Source: Sedimentibacter sp. MB35-C1 (GTDB lineage: Bacteria > Bacillota > Clostridia > Tissierellales > Sedimentibacteraceae). Taken from it: DNA of 64,000 bases. The notes beneath the pieces are model-generated. The model worked only from the letters and a program-made list of their open reading frames with translations. It was not told the origin of the DNA and ran no database searches. Both the position numbers and the translations under genes were made by a program. The stretch covers positions 620,001-684,000 of the forward strand of contig NZ_CP133188.1 of assembly GCF_030913635.1 (NCBI RefSeq), written 5' to 3'. The stretch's first letter is position 1; every line of letters begins with the position of its first letter. This document shows positions 17,072 to 24,602 of this stretch, in pieces.

Positions 17072-18153
17072 TAAAGAACAATGAAAATCATAATTATAAA
17101 ATATATCTAGTTGCATTTGCAATATTTGCTTTTCTTATTACACTTTTAGATTTGAAGTATATTGGTGATGACTATGTAAGACGTGTATTGAATCTGGCTG
17201 CAATCTACACAATAGTAAGTGTTTCCATGAACCTTGTTAACGGATTTACCGGATTGTTTTCCCTCGGTCAGGCAGGCTTTATGGCTATAGGAGCTTATAC
17301 AGTCGCAATTTTAACTGTTCCCATTGATAAACGTGCTGCGATTTTTTATGTTATACCTCAAAACACCTTCCTTGCCGGAATAGAGCTTCCGTTTGTAGTG
17401 GCACTTTTACTCGGAGGTCTGCTGGCTGCTTTAGTTGCAATACTAATAGGTATTCCGGTACTCCGATTAAAAAGCGATTACTTAGCCATAGCTACACTAG
17501 GTTTTTCAGAAATAATACGTATTGTCTTTACTAATGCAAAAACAATTACAAACGGCGCACTTGGAATTAAAAGTATACCTAAAATGCCAACTATGTGGGT
17601 TTTTTTCGGGATAATGATATTATCCGTAACTTTTATTATACTGCTGATAAATTCAAGCTACGGGAGAGCCTTTAAGGCCATAAGAGAAGATGATATAGCA
17701 GCAGAGGCCATGGGTATAAATCTATTTAAACACAAAGTAATGTCTTTTGCCATAGGTGCGTTTTTTGCAGGAATAGGAGGAGGTCTCTTAGCTACTTTAC
17801 TTGGTACTGTGGATCCTAAGCAGTTCTACTTTGTAGCAACCTACAACTTTCTGCTGATTATAGTCCTTGGCGGCATGGGCAGCATTTCAGGTACTGTTAT
17901 AGCTTCCTTTATAGTTACCATTGGGCTTGAAGTCCTAAGATTCTTTGATGACCCGCTTACTTTGTTTGGATATAATATTCCTATATTCAGAGCTGGATTT
18001 AGAATGGTAATTTTTTCTGCATTACTTATGGTTTTGGTGCTTTTCTTCAGAAATGGTATCATGGGGCAAAAAGAATTATCCTGGGGCTTCATAAAAAATA
18101 TATTTAGCAAAAAGAACCTTCATAAAAAAGCTAAAAAAGGAGGTACCGCATAA
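17068..18153 (+). CDS. livM: Branched-chain amino-acid ABC transporter permease, LivM type
   Basis: Second permease of the importer; 361 residues, polytopic. Typical LivM stretches are NLVNGFTGLFSLGQAGFMAIGAY, LAIATLGFSEIIRIV and the coupling loop AIREDDIAAEAMGIN. It overlaps livH by four bases and shares one base with livG, so translation is coupled. The C-terminal tail is Lys-rich and cytoplasmic. Confidence 0.95.
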   Translation: MIKNNENHNYKIYLVAFAIFAFLITLLDLKYIGDDYVRRVLNLAAIYTIVSVSMNLVNGFTGLFSLGQAGFMAIGAYTVAILTVPIDKRAAIFYVIPQNTFLAGIELPFVVALLLGGLLAALVAILIGIPVLRLKSDYLAIATLGFSEIIRIVFTNAKTITNGALGIKSIPKMPTMWVFFGIMILSVTFIILLINSSYGRAFKAIREDDIAAEAMGINLFKHKVMSFAIGAFFAGIGGGLLATLLGTVDPKQFYFVATYNFLLIIVLGGMGSISGTVIASFIVTIGLEVLRFFDDPLTLFGYNIPIFRAGFRMVIFSALLMVLVLFFRNGIMGQKELSWGFIKNIFSKKNLHKKAKKGGTA

Positions 18154-18923
18154 TGAGCGTTTTAAGCATAAAAAATGCAGTGATGCAATTCGGTGGTGTT
18201 ATCGCGGTTAATGACCTCAATATAGATGTTAAAAAAGGCCACATAGAAGCCCTGATCGGGCCAAACGGAGCTGGAAAAACGACAGCATTCAATGTAATTA
18301 CCGGCGTTTATACTCCCACAAAAGGAAATGTTTATTACAATGATACCAAAATTACCGGACTATCTCCCGATAAGATAACAAAGATGGGTATTGCAAGAAC
18401 ATTTCAGAATATACGATTATTTAAAGAACTGACTGTTTTGGATAATATTCTAATTGCGAATCATCTTCATGTAAAAAGCAATTTTTTGTCATACGCTATG
18501 AGAATGCCTTGGTCAAGATCAGAAGAAAAAAACATGAAACAAAAATCAGAAATGCTTTTGGATAAGCTTGGGCTTCTAAAATTAAAAAATGAAACGGCAA
18601 GCTCACTTCCTTACGGTGAACAGCGAAAATTAGAAATAGCTAGAGCATTGGCAACGGATGCAAAACTGTTGTTGCTTGACGAGCCGGCAGCAGGCATGAA
18701 TCCTAGCGAAACCATGCAGCTTTCCAGGTTTATTCATACTATAAGAGATGAATTTGAACTTACTATTTTTATGATTGAACACCATATGGATCTCGTTATG
18801 GAAATTTCAGATAAAATCTATGTACTTGACTTTGGTCAGCTTATTGCTCAAGGCACAGCAAACGAAGTTAAAAATAACCAGAGGGTTATAGAAGCTTACT
18901 TGGGGGTGGAAGAAGATGCTTGA
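18153..18923 (+). CDS. livG: Branched-chain amino-acid ABC transporter ATPase, LivG type
   Basis: ATP-hydrolysing subunit of the importer, 256 residues. Walker A is GPNGAGKTT, the signature is LPYGEQRKLEIARAL (the altered LivG signature, not LSGGQ), and Walker B is LLLLDEPAAGMN, followed by the H-loop IEHHMD. The insert around residues 105-130 (MRMPWSRSEEKNM) is usual for LivG. It overlaps livF by eight bases. Confidence 0.95.
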   Translation: MSVLSIKNAVMQFGGVIAVNDLNIDVKKGHIEALIGPNGAGKTTAFNVITGVYTPTKGNVYYNDTKITGLSPDKITKMGIARTFQNIRLFKELTVLDNILIANHLHVKSNFLSYAMRMPWSRSEEKNMKQKSEMLLDKLGLLKLKNETASSLPYGEQRKLEIARALATDAKLLLLDEPAAGMNPSETMQLSRFIHTIRDEFELTIFMIEHHMDLVMEISDKIYVLDFGQLIAQGTANEVKNNQRVIEAYLGVEEDA

Positions 18924-19623
18924 AATTAATAATCTGCATGTAAATTACGGTGGTATTTCGGCAGTAAAGGGAATTAATATCAGCGTTCCAGAGAAGTCCA
19001 TTGTTACACTTATTGGAGCAAACGGCGCCGGAAAAAGCACCACTCTCAGGACAATTGCAGGTCTTGTCAAACCCAGCGAAGGAGAAATTAATTTTCTAGG
19101 TGAAAATATTATAGGCATGGATACAATAAATATTGTTGCAAAAGGTATTACTCTGGTTCCTGAAGGAAGAAGAGTATTTGCAAATTTAACTGTACTGGAG
19201 AACTTAAAAATAGGTGCCTATCTTCAGAAAAGCGGAATCAATGAAAGCATAGCTGAAGTTTACGATCTATTCCCCAGACTTAAGGAACGCTCATGGCAAC
19301 TTGCAGGGACGCTATCCGGAGGCGAACAACAAATGCTTGCTGTAGGAAGAGCTCTCATGGCTAAGCCTAAACTTATAATGATGGATGAGCCATCTCTCGG
19401 CCTAGCTCCTTTGATAGTAAACAATATATTTGATATTATTAAAGAAATAAATAAATTAGGTACTACCATATTGCTTATAGAGCAAAATGCAAATAAGGCT
19501 CTAAAAGTTGCCGACTACGGTTACGTACTCGAAACAGGTAATATAACAATGGAAGGAAAGGGCAATGAGCTTTTACAGAACGAAAAAGTAAAAGATGCAT
19601 ATCTTGGAACTTCAAAGAAATAA
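18916..19623 (+). CDS. livF: Branched-chain amino-acid ABC transporter ATPase, LivF type
   Basis: Second ATPase of the importer, 235 residues. Walker A is GANGAGKST, the signature LSGGEQQMLAVGRAL, Walker B LIMMDEPSLGLAP, and the switch region LLIEQNA is characteristic of LivF. It is the last gene of livJHMGF; its stop codon lies inside the shared terminator stem with the convergent Fur-family gene. Confidence 0.95.
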   Translation: MLEINNLHVNYGGISAVKGINISVPEKSIVTLIGANGAGKSTTLRTIAGLVKPSEGEINFLGENIIGMDTINIVAKGITLVPEGRRVFANLTVLENLKIGAYLQKSGINESIAEVYDLFPRLKERSWQLAGTLSGGEQQMLAVGRALMAKPKLIMMDEPSLGLAPLIVNNIFDIIKEINKLGTTILLIEQNANKALKVADYGYVLETGNITMEGKGNELLQNEKVKDAYLGTSKK

Positions 19624-19657
19624 AAATAAAGAGAGTTACTCCTCTTTATTTTTATTT
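19618..19657. terminator. Bidirectional terminator between livF and the Fur-family gene
   Basis: A perfect 16-bp stem (19618-19633 with 19642-19657) with an 8-base loop is A-rich on one arm and T-rich on the other, so it can end both convergent transcripts. The last codons of both genes lie in or next to the stem. Confidence 0.85.
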
Positions 19658-20070
19658 CTTTGCTTTTTTAGACATTCAGCACATATTCCTGTAAATTGCA
19701 GGCTGTGTCCCGTCACTTTAAATCCTGTCTTCCTGCCTATTGACTCGTTCAAATCCTTTAACGGGCAATTTTCAATCAATATGGAATTGTTGCACTTACT
19801 GCAGGTTATATAATGGCTGTGGGACAGCTCATTCAGTTCATAGGATGCCGTACCGTCTCCCTTAAGTATTTTTAACAGAACATTTTTCTCAGTAAGAACA
19901 TGCAGCGTTCTGTACACCGTTGAAAGATTAATTTTATGATCATCCATTACTAGAGTCTTAAAAATTTCCTCCGCAGTAATAGGCTCTTTTGCAGATTCTA
20001 TTACCGAAAGTATAATATGCCTTTGCTTCGTATTTTTCAACGAAGATTTTTTTAGAAGTTCTTCAATCAT
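19636..20070 (-). CDS. Fur-family metalloregulator (Fur/Zur/PerR type)
   Basis: DNA-binding metal or peroxide sensor of 144 residues. The N-terminal winged helix has TKQRHIILSVIE and STVYRTLHVL. The C-terminal half has HSHYITCSKCNN and CAECLKK, giving two CxxC pairs that bind structural zinc. Metal specificity (iron, zinc or peroxide) cannot be settled from sequence alone. It has its own consensus promoter with an inverted repeat overlapping -10 and an unusually long leader of about 160 bases. Confidence 0.88.
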   Translation of the reverse strand: MIEELLKKSSLKNTKQRHIILSVIESAKEPITAEEIFKTLVMDDHKINLSTVYRTLHVLTEKNVLLKILKGDGTASYELNELSHSHYITCSKCNNSILIENCPLKDLNESIGRKTGFKVTGHSLQFTGICAECLKKQRNKNKEE

Positions 20071-20211
20071 AATTCACCTCTAATAAAGAATATAAATTTA
20101 TGCCAAAATTAAATAATGACACATCACCTGTACAAAATGCACAGTAAATATACAAGGAAGCGATCTCAGCAAACAAATAATTTATATCATTAAAACATCA
20201 TTTACACATTT

Positions 20212-20264
20212 AATTGCAATATATTGGCATTTGCAATTATACTTTACTTATTATTATTTGTCAA
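20212..20264 (-). promoter_or_regulatory. Promoter and inverted-repeat operator of the Fur-family gene
   Basis: On the minus strand TTGACA (20264-20259) and TATAAT (20241-20236) are 17 bases apart, both perfect. Overlapping -10 is a perfect inverted repeat AATTGCAA-N11-TTGCAATT (20212-20238). It does not match the classic Fur, Zur or PerR boxes. It could be the site for this regulator or another one. Confidence 0.7.
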
Positions 20265-20286
20265 TACACCTCAAATGATATGATTT

Positions 20287-20811
20287 CTATTCTTGAAATT
20301 CCATAACCATTATGTATCGGTCATGTGACTTCCCATATTCGTCCATGCTTGTTTCAGTTATCTTAAATCCTAATTTTTCATAGAGCCTTATTGCAGGCTC
20401 ATTTTCAGTGTCTACAGTAAGAGACATTCTTTTAAATTCCTGTTCTTTAATATTTCCTATAATAATTTTTAAAAAATGATATCCAAGCCTGTTGCCCTGG
20501 AGTTCATCCGCTATTGCAAAATCAAACAAGTATACCTTTTCCGAGTCTTCCCAATCTCTCATCAGAATGGCCAAACCAGAAATGTTCCTCTTGCCTTCCT
20601 CTTTTAAAACATACACATTTCCGTGACGTATTTGCGGCACGAGCCCCCACTCATCCATGCCTAATTCTCCAAAAATTTCTTCGCCAAAATCAACTAGTCT
20701 CCTTAAAAACTGATTATTGTAGTCCTGCACGAGAAATACTGTTAATCCGTCAATATTCTCCAGGCTGTCTACCACCTTTTTAGGTAAGTTTTTTACTTTG
20801 TCTAGTTGCAT
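20287..20811 (-). CDS. GNAT-family N-acetyltransferase
   Basis: Acetyl-CoA-dependent acetyltransferase, about 174 residues. The acetyl-CoA-binding motif is in FDFAIADELQGNRLGYHFLK, followed by the typical SLTVDTENEPAIRLYEKLGFKI near the C-terminus. The substrate is unknown. I chose the ATG at 20811 because GGAG lies eight bases upstream; a GTG six bases earlier overlaps the Shine-Dalgarno. It lies downstream of the HU terminator on the same strand and appears to be its own unit. Confidence 0.85.
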   Translation of the reverse strand: MQLDKVKNLPKKVVDSLENIDGLTVFLVQDYNNQFLRRLVDFGEEIFGELGMDEWGLVPQIRHGNVYVLKEEGKRNISGLAILMRDWEDSEKVYLFDFAIADELQGNRLGYHFLKIIIGNIKEQEFKRMSLTVDTENEPAIRLYEKLGFKITETSMDEYGKSHDRYIMVMEFQE

Positions 20812-20879
20812 AAACACCTCTCCTTTTATTTTTATTATCTAAAAATAATAATGCCCAATTTTTTTATTTTAATAAAATG

Positions 20880-20905
20880 AAAAAGGCCGCACCTACGACC
20901 TTTTT
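20880..20905 (-). terminator. Intrinsic terminator after the HU gene
   Basis: On the minus strand AAAAAGGTCG pairs with CGGCCTTTTT (one mismatch), loop TAGGTG, with T-richness on both sides. It ends the spoVB-yabN-hup transcript. Confidence 0.8.
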
Positions 20906-20927
20906 ATTTATATCTTCAAATTCTTTA

Positions 20928-21203
20928 CTAATTAACTGCTTCTTTCAAAGACTTGCCAGCTTTAAATACTGGTGCTTTTGAAGCTGGTATTGATATTGTT
21001 TCGCCAGGATTTCTTGGATTTCTACCTTGTCTTTCTTTTCTGTCTCTAACTTCAAAAGTTCCAAATCCAACTAATTGAACTTTGCCGCCTGCTACGAGTT
21101 CTTCTTTTATTGTTTCCATGAATCCATTTAAAGCTTTCTCTGCATCTTTTTTTGTAAATCCAGTTTTTTCTGCAACACTAGCAATTAATTCAGCTTTATT
21201 CAT
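20928..21203 (-). CDS. hup: HU-family DNA-binding protein
   Basis: Small nucleoid protein that bends DNA, 91 residues, the canonical HU length. The N-terminus has MNKAELIASVAEKTGFTKKD, and the arm region GFGTFEVRDRKERQGRNP with KAPVFKAGKSLKEAVN at the end is diagnostic. It follows yabN by 43 bases. The order spoVB, yabN (mazG), hup is a conserved neighbourhood in Clostridia. Confidence 0.97.
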   Translation of the reverse strand: MNKAELIASVAEKTGFTKKDAEKALNGFMETIKEELVAGGKVQLVGFGTFEVRDRKERQGRNPRNPGETISIPASKAPVFKAGKSLKEAVN

Positions 21204-21246
21204 AAAAAACCCTCCTTAAATTCTTTTGTTTTTTTATCTAAATTCC

Positions 21247-22680
21247 TTATTGGAACTTTGATTTTTCCCATAGCTCATCCATTTCTTCAAGTGTCATATC
21301 TTTTAAGTCTCTCCCTGCATGAGTCTCTATGTATTTAAATCTTTCAATAAATTTATTTATAGTCCTGTTAAGAGCAATATCAGGATTAATTTTTACAAAT
21401 CTTGATAAATTAACAAGCGCAAATAATAAATCTCCAAACTCTTCTTCCATCTTCTCAGAATCATTTTTATCGTACTCCTCAAGAAATTCCAAGAGTTCTT
21501 CTTTAATTTTCAAAACAGCTCCATCTGCATCCGGCCAATCAAATCCTACCTCAGCTGCTCTTTTTTGAATTTTATAGCTTCTGCTAAGAGGCGATAATGC
21601 TTTTGGTACGTTCTTCAAATTATCTGTATACGTATTTAAATTTTTTTCCTTATGCTTTGATGTTTCCCAGCTTTGAAGAGCTTCATCCACGTTGCCGGCC
21701 TTGATATCCCCAAATACATGAGGATGCCTAAAATACATTTTTTTGCACAAATTTGTTATGATGTCATTTAAATTGAAGTAACCTTCTTCACTGCCAATCT
21801 CTGCGTGAAAAACTACCTGAAACAATAAATCTCCGAGCTCTTCAATGAGATTATCTATATCATCATTATCTATGGCATCCACCACTTCATAAGCTTCTTC
21901 CACAACATGCTGTCTTATAGATTCATGGGTCTGTTTCCTGTCCCAAGGGCATCCGTCAGGCCCTCTCAATATTTTCACAATTCTGCATAGATTAGTAACA
22001 TTATACACTGTATTTTTCGAAATTTCAATAGGTAGAACACAAAAATATGTTGAAAATCCGTATTTTTTTTCTTGATCCAGCATGTACAAAGGAGTTTTTT
22101 CGACATTTTCTTTTAAAACATCAATATTTAAAATATATGAATCATCAGAATATGTTTCCATAAGGATAAGTTTCAACTGTGAAGCCATTTCATGATCATA
22201 TACCTGAGTTACTATATTTAAGGAATTTATATCGAAAGAAAACTCATCCGCCTCAAGACAATCCAGAACTTTAATAGATTTGTAATCTGAAAACCCCGAC
22301 AGCTTTATGCATTTATCAAGAAAACTCATTCCATCAATTATTATTATACTTATTTGGTCTTTATATTCATTCAAAAGCTTTTTTGTTACTATATCTCCAT
22401 AATATGGACTTCCTGCGGTGCAATAATTAATTTTGCCGTAGGTATTTGCAAACTCTATTAATTTATCGGCCATTTTTTCATAAACTTCATCAAAAGTTTC
22501 ATATTTTTCAAAAAAATTATCAAAACATTCTATATTTATTTCTTTTTTAAGCTCTTTTACCGTCGGATGCCTTTCTGTCCTTGCAAATGTTGGTATGTTC
22601 TCGTTTAATGCCTTATATGCCTTCACAGTCAAATCATCACGGCTTCCTGCGCCTAGTCCTATAATTTGAATAGTATTCAT
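21247..22680 (-). CDS. mazG: YabN: tetrapyrrole-methylase-like domain fused to MazG nucleotide pyrophosphohydrolase
   Basis: Bifunctional protein of 477 residues. Residues 1 to about 210 form a methylase-like domain with GLGAGSRDDLTVKA and the TAGSPYYGD motif. Residues 220-477 hold two MazG repeats. The first has CPWDRKQTHESIRQHVVEEAYE and EELGDLLFQVVFHA, the second EELLEFLEEY and EEEFGDLLFALVNLSRF, with the EExxE and ExxD residues for magnesium. MazG hydrolyses aberrant nucleoside triphosphates; the methylase half may be inactive. It starts two bases after the spoVB stop. Confidence 0.93.
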   Translation of the reverse strand: MNTIQIIGLGAGSRDDLTVKAYKALNENIPTFARTERHPTVKELKKEINIECFDNFFEKYETFDEVYEKMADKLIEFANTYGKINYCTAGSPYYGDIVTKKLLNEYKDQISIIIIDGMSFLDKCIKLSGFSDYKSIKVLDCLEADEFSFDINSLNIVTQVYDHEMASQLKLILMETYSDDSYILNIDVLKENVEKTPLYMLDQEKKYGFSTYFCVLPIEISKNTVYNVTNLCRIVKILRGPDGCPWDRKQTHESIRQHVVEEAYEVVDAIDNDDIDNLIEELGDLLFQVVFHAEIGSEEGYFNLNDIITNLCKKMYFRHPHVFGDIKAGNVDEALQSWETSKHKEKNLNTYTDNLKNVPKALSPLSRSYKIQKRAAEVGFDWPDADGAVLKIKEELLEFLEEYDKNDSEKMEEEFGDLLFALVNLSRFVKINPDIALNRTINKFIERFKYIETHAGRDLKDMTLEEMDELWEKSKFQ

Positions 22681-22681
22681 T

Positions 22682-24274
22682 TTATTTCCTCACAAACCTT
22701 GCTAGTTTTTCTCCTTTGGGTATTAACTCTAAATCTGCCTTCGTAATTGCCCCCGTTGCAAACAGGCATATAACATACACTATAACAGCTATTGTTATTG
22801 AACCAAGTGTCGCCAAATTCTGACTATGAAGCACAGATTTAAAAAATCTAAATGAAACACCTGTTGCTGCTGCCATTATTGCAACCGAAAGAAGTGATCT
22901 TGAGGACACCTGTATCAATTTAATTTTTATGCTTGTATTATTTATATCATACCAGTTCAGAAGCGCAACTACAAAATAAGATATTGTAGTGCTTATGGCC
23001 GCCCCTTTTATATTAATTGATGGCATTCCGATAAGTATGTACGATAAAATTACTTTAACTATAAGTCCGGCAATCAAGTTTTTAACCGGATGAAACTGCT
23101 TATTAATAGATTGAAGAATCGCTGTAAATGCCTGCACCAATGTAAGGAAAATAACGCCTATTGCCAAAATTTCCAACAATGCTCCGGAACTTGCATGTTT
23201 TTCCGGTCCCAGCGAAGAATACAGCAAGGCAATAACCGGCTCTGCAAGCATAAACAGACCTATACCGCAAGGCAACCCTATTATCAGAGACATTTTTACA
23301 CCTGCATTTGCCGTTACATTTAATTTTACATTCTGCTTTTTTGTAAACGCATCAGTGATTGCAGGTACTAAGCTCATGGCAACAGCAGTTGAAAAAACTT
23401 GCGGAAAATTTATTAATGTTTGTGCAGTACCGCTTAACTCACCAAACATATCAGCTATCTGAACATTTGTATATCCTATTGCAGTAAGCCTGTTAGATAC
23501 AATGTACGAATCCATAATTCCCATCAACGGTGCAATTGAAGCCCCAATTGTTATTGGTATTGCTATATACAAAAGACTCTTAACAATATTTTTTACAGGT
23601 TCCGTTCTATTATGTGATGATAATTTTATTTCTTCTTTAATTGATTTTTTTGTGAAAAGGAACATCAGATAAATAAGTATTAATGCCGCAACACCTCCTG
23701 CAGACGCGCCAAACGTGGCACCTGCCGCAGCTTCTTCCAGCCCTCTTCCTACCAGCGCATACGCCAGATAAAGTCCAACCGATACTCTGAACACCTGCTC
23801 TATAATCTGTGATAAAGCAATGGGAGCCATATTCTGACTTCCTTGAAAAAATCCTCTGTAAGCCGATAAAAGAGGTACAGCAAACAATGCAGGAACCAGA
23901 GCTAGCATTGAGTAGTATGCTCCCGGGAATCCTATTAAGGAAACAAGATTTTTTGCAAAAATTAGTACTAGTAGCGAAGAAATTAAGCCTATAAGAAACA
24001 ATCCCCATCGCGACACTTTGTATACTTGATATGCTCCCTCAAAATTCTTTAATGCCCTTTTTTCTGAAACCAATTTTGCAATTGCCGTTGGAAATCCTGA
24101 TAAAGATACAACAAGCAAAAGGTTATATATGTTATAAGCAGGCTGATAATAGCCTATGCCTTCAGTTCCTATCAAATTTGTCAGCGGTATTCTGTAAATT
24201 GCCCCCAAAATTTTTACAAGTAATCCTGCAACTCCAAGAATTGCAGCCCCTTTAATGAAGTTTTCCTTTGACAT
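22682..24274 (-). CDS. spoVB: Stage V sporulation protein B-like flippase (MOP superfamily)
   Basis: Polytopic membrane protein of about 530 residues with some 14 hydrophobic segments, in the polysaccharide/lipid II flippase group (SpoVB/YabM/MurJ-like). SpoVB is needed for spore cortex peptidoglycan. The N-terminus FIKGAAILGVAGLLVKILGAIYRIPLTNLIG and the loop YRGFFQGSQNMAPIALSQIIEQ are typical. I chose the ATG at 24274 because AAAGGA lies six bases before it; the in-frame ATG at 24310 has no good site. A candidate sigma-E promoter and a structured leader precede it, which supports a sporulation role over YabM. Confidence 0.88.
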   Translation of the reverse strand: MSKENFIKGAAILGVAGLLVKILGAIYRIPLTNLIGTEGIGYYQPAYNIYNLLLVVSLSGFPTAIAKLVSEKRALKNFEGAYQVYKVSRWGLFLIGLISSLLVLIFAKNLVSLIGFPGAYYSMLALVPALFAVPLLSAYRGFFQGSQNMAPIALSQIIEQVFRVSVGLYLAYALVGRGLEEAAAGATFGASAGGVAALILIYLMFLFTKKSIKEEIKLSSHNRTEPVKNIVKSLLYIAIPITIGASIAPLMGIMDSYIVSNRLTAIGYTNVQIADMFGELSGTAQTLINFPQVFSTAVAMSLVPAITDAFTKKQNVKLNVTANAGVKMSLIIGLPCGIGLFMLAEPVIALLYSSLGPEKHASSGALLEILAIGVIFLTLVQAFTAILQSINKQFHPVKNLIAGLIVKVILSYILIGMPSINIKGAAISTTISYFVVALLNWYDINNTSIKIKLIQVSSRSLLSVAIMAAATGVSFRFFKSVLHSQNLATLGSITIAVIVYVICLFATGAITKADLELIPKGEKLARFVRK

Positions 24275-24299
24275 GATTATTCCTTTCTTGCTCAATGAT

Positions 24300-24362
24300 T
24301 TATAATTCAATATTCAGGCTTAAGAACCTGTAGTCTTCGGTAAAAAGCGCCAGAACACCCAT
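24300..24362 (-). CDS. Possible 20-residue leader ORF before spoVB
   Basis: In the spoVB leader an ATG at 24362 opens a frame of 20 codons (MGVLALFTEDYRFLSLNIEL) ending in TAA at 24300, 26 bases before the spoVB start. An AAAAAAGGAG site lies 12 bases upstream, a little far. The same RNA can fold with GGTAAAAA pairing to TTTTTACC across the ORF's first half. It could be a leader peptide or chance. Confidence 0.25.
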   Translation of the reverse strand: MGVLALFTEDYRFLSLNIEL

Positions 24363-24404
24363 TCTTATATAATACTCCTTTTTTACCAGGTAAGTTCTCT
24401 TTCT

Positions 24405-24434
24405 AGTGTATGAAAAATATTAACAAATATATTA
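24405..24434 (-). promoter_or_regulatory. Candidate sigma-E (mother-cell sporulation) promoter of spoVB
   Basis: On the minus strand CATACACT (24412-24405) matches the sigma-E -10 consensus CATACAHT at every position. TAATATA (24434-24428) matches the -35 consensus KMATATT at six of seven positions, spacer 15. This would start transcription about 125 bases before spoVB. The known sigma-E control of spoVB in Bacillus supports it. Confidence 0.6.
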
Positions 24435-24546
24435 TGACCTATTAATGTTTATTTTTCCTTAATTTCAAACACCAATGCTGAAATAAAGTTTATCACAGTT
24501 TTTCAACCTTTGAAAGAAAAATTTGTAATCTTTTTATTTTTTATTA

Positions 24547-24574
24547 TTTGGAATATACGAATCTATGGTATAAT
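24547..24574 (+). promoter_or_regulatory. Putative promoter of recD2-comFC
   Basis: TATAAT (24569-24574) with a weak TTTGGA at 24547-24552, spacer 16, lies 28 bases before the recD2 ATG. The 328-bp gap 24275-24602 otherwise holds the spoVB leader and promoter. Confidence 0.5.
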
Positions 24575-24602
24575 TTTAATAGTACAATGCAAGGAGCATT
24601 TA

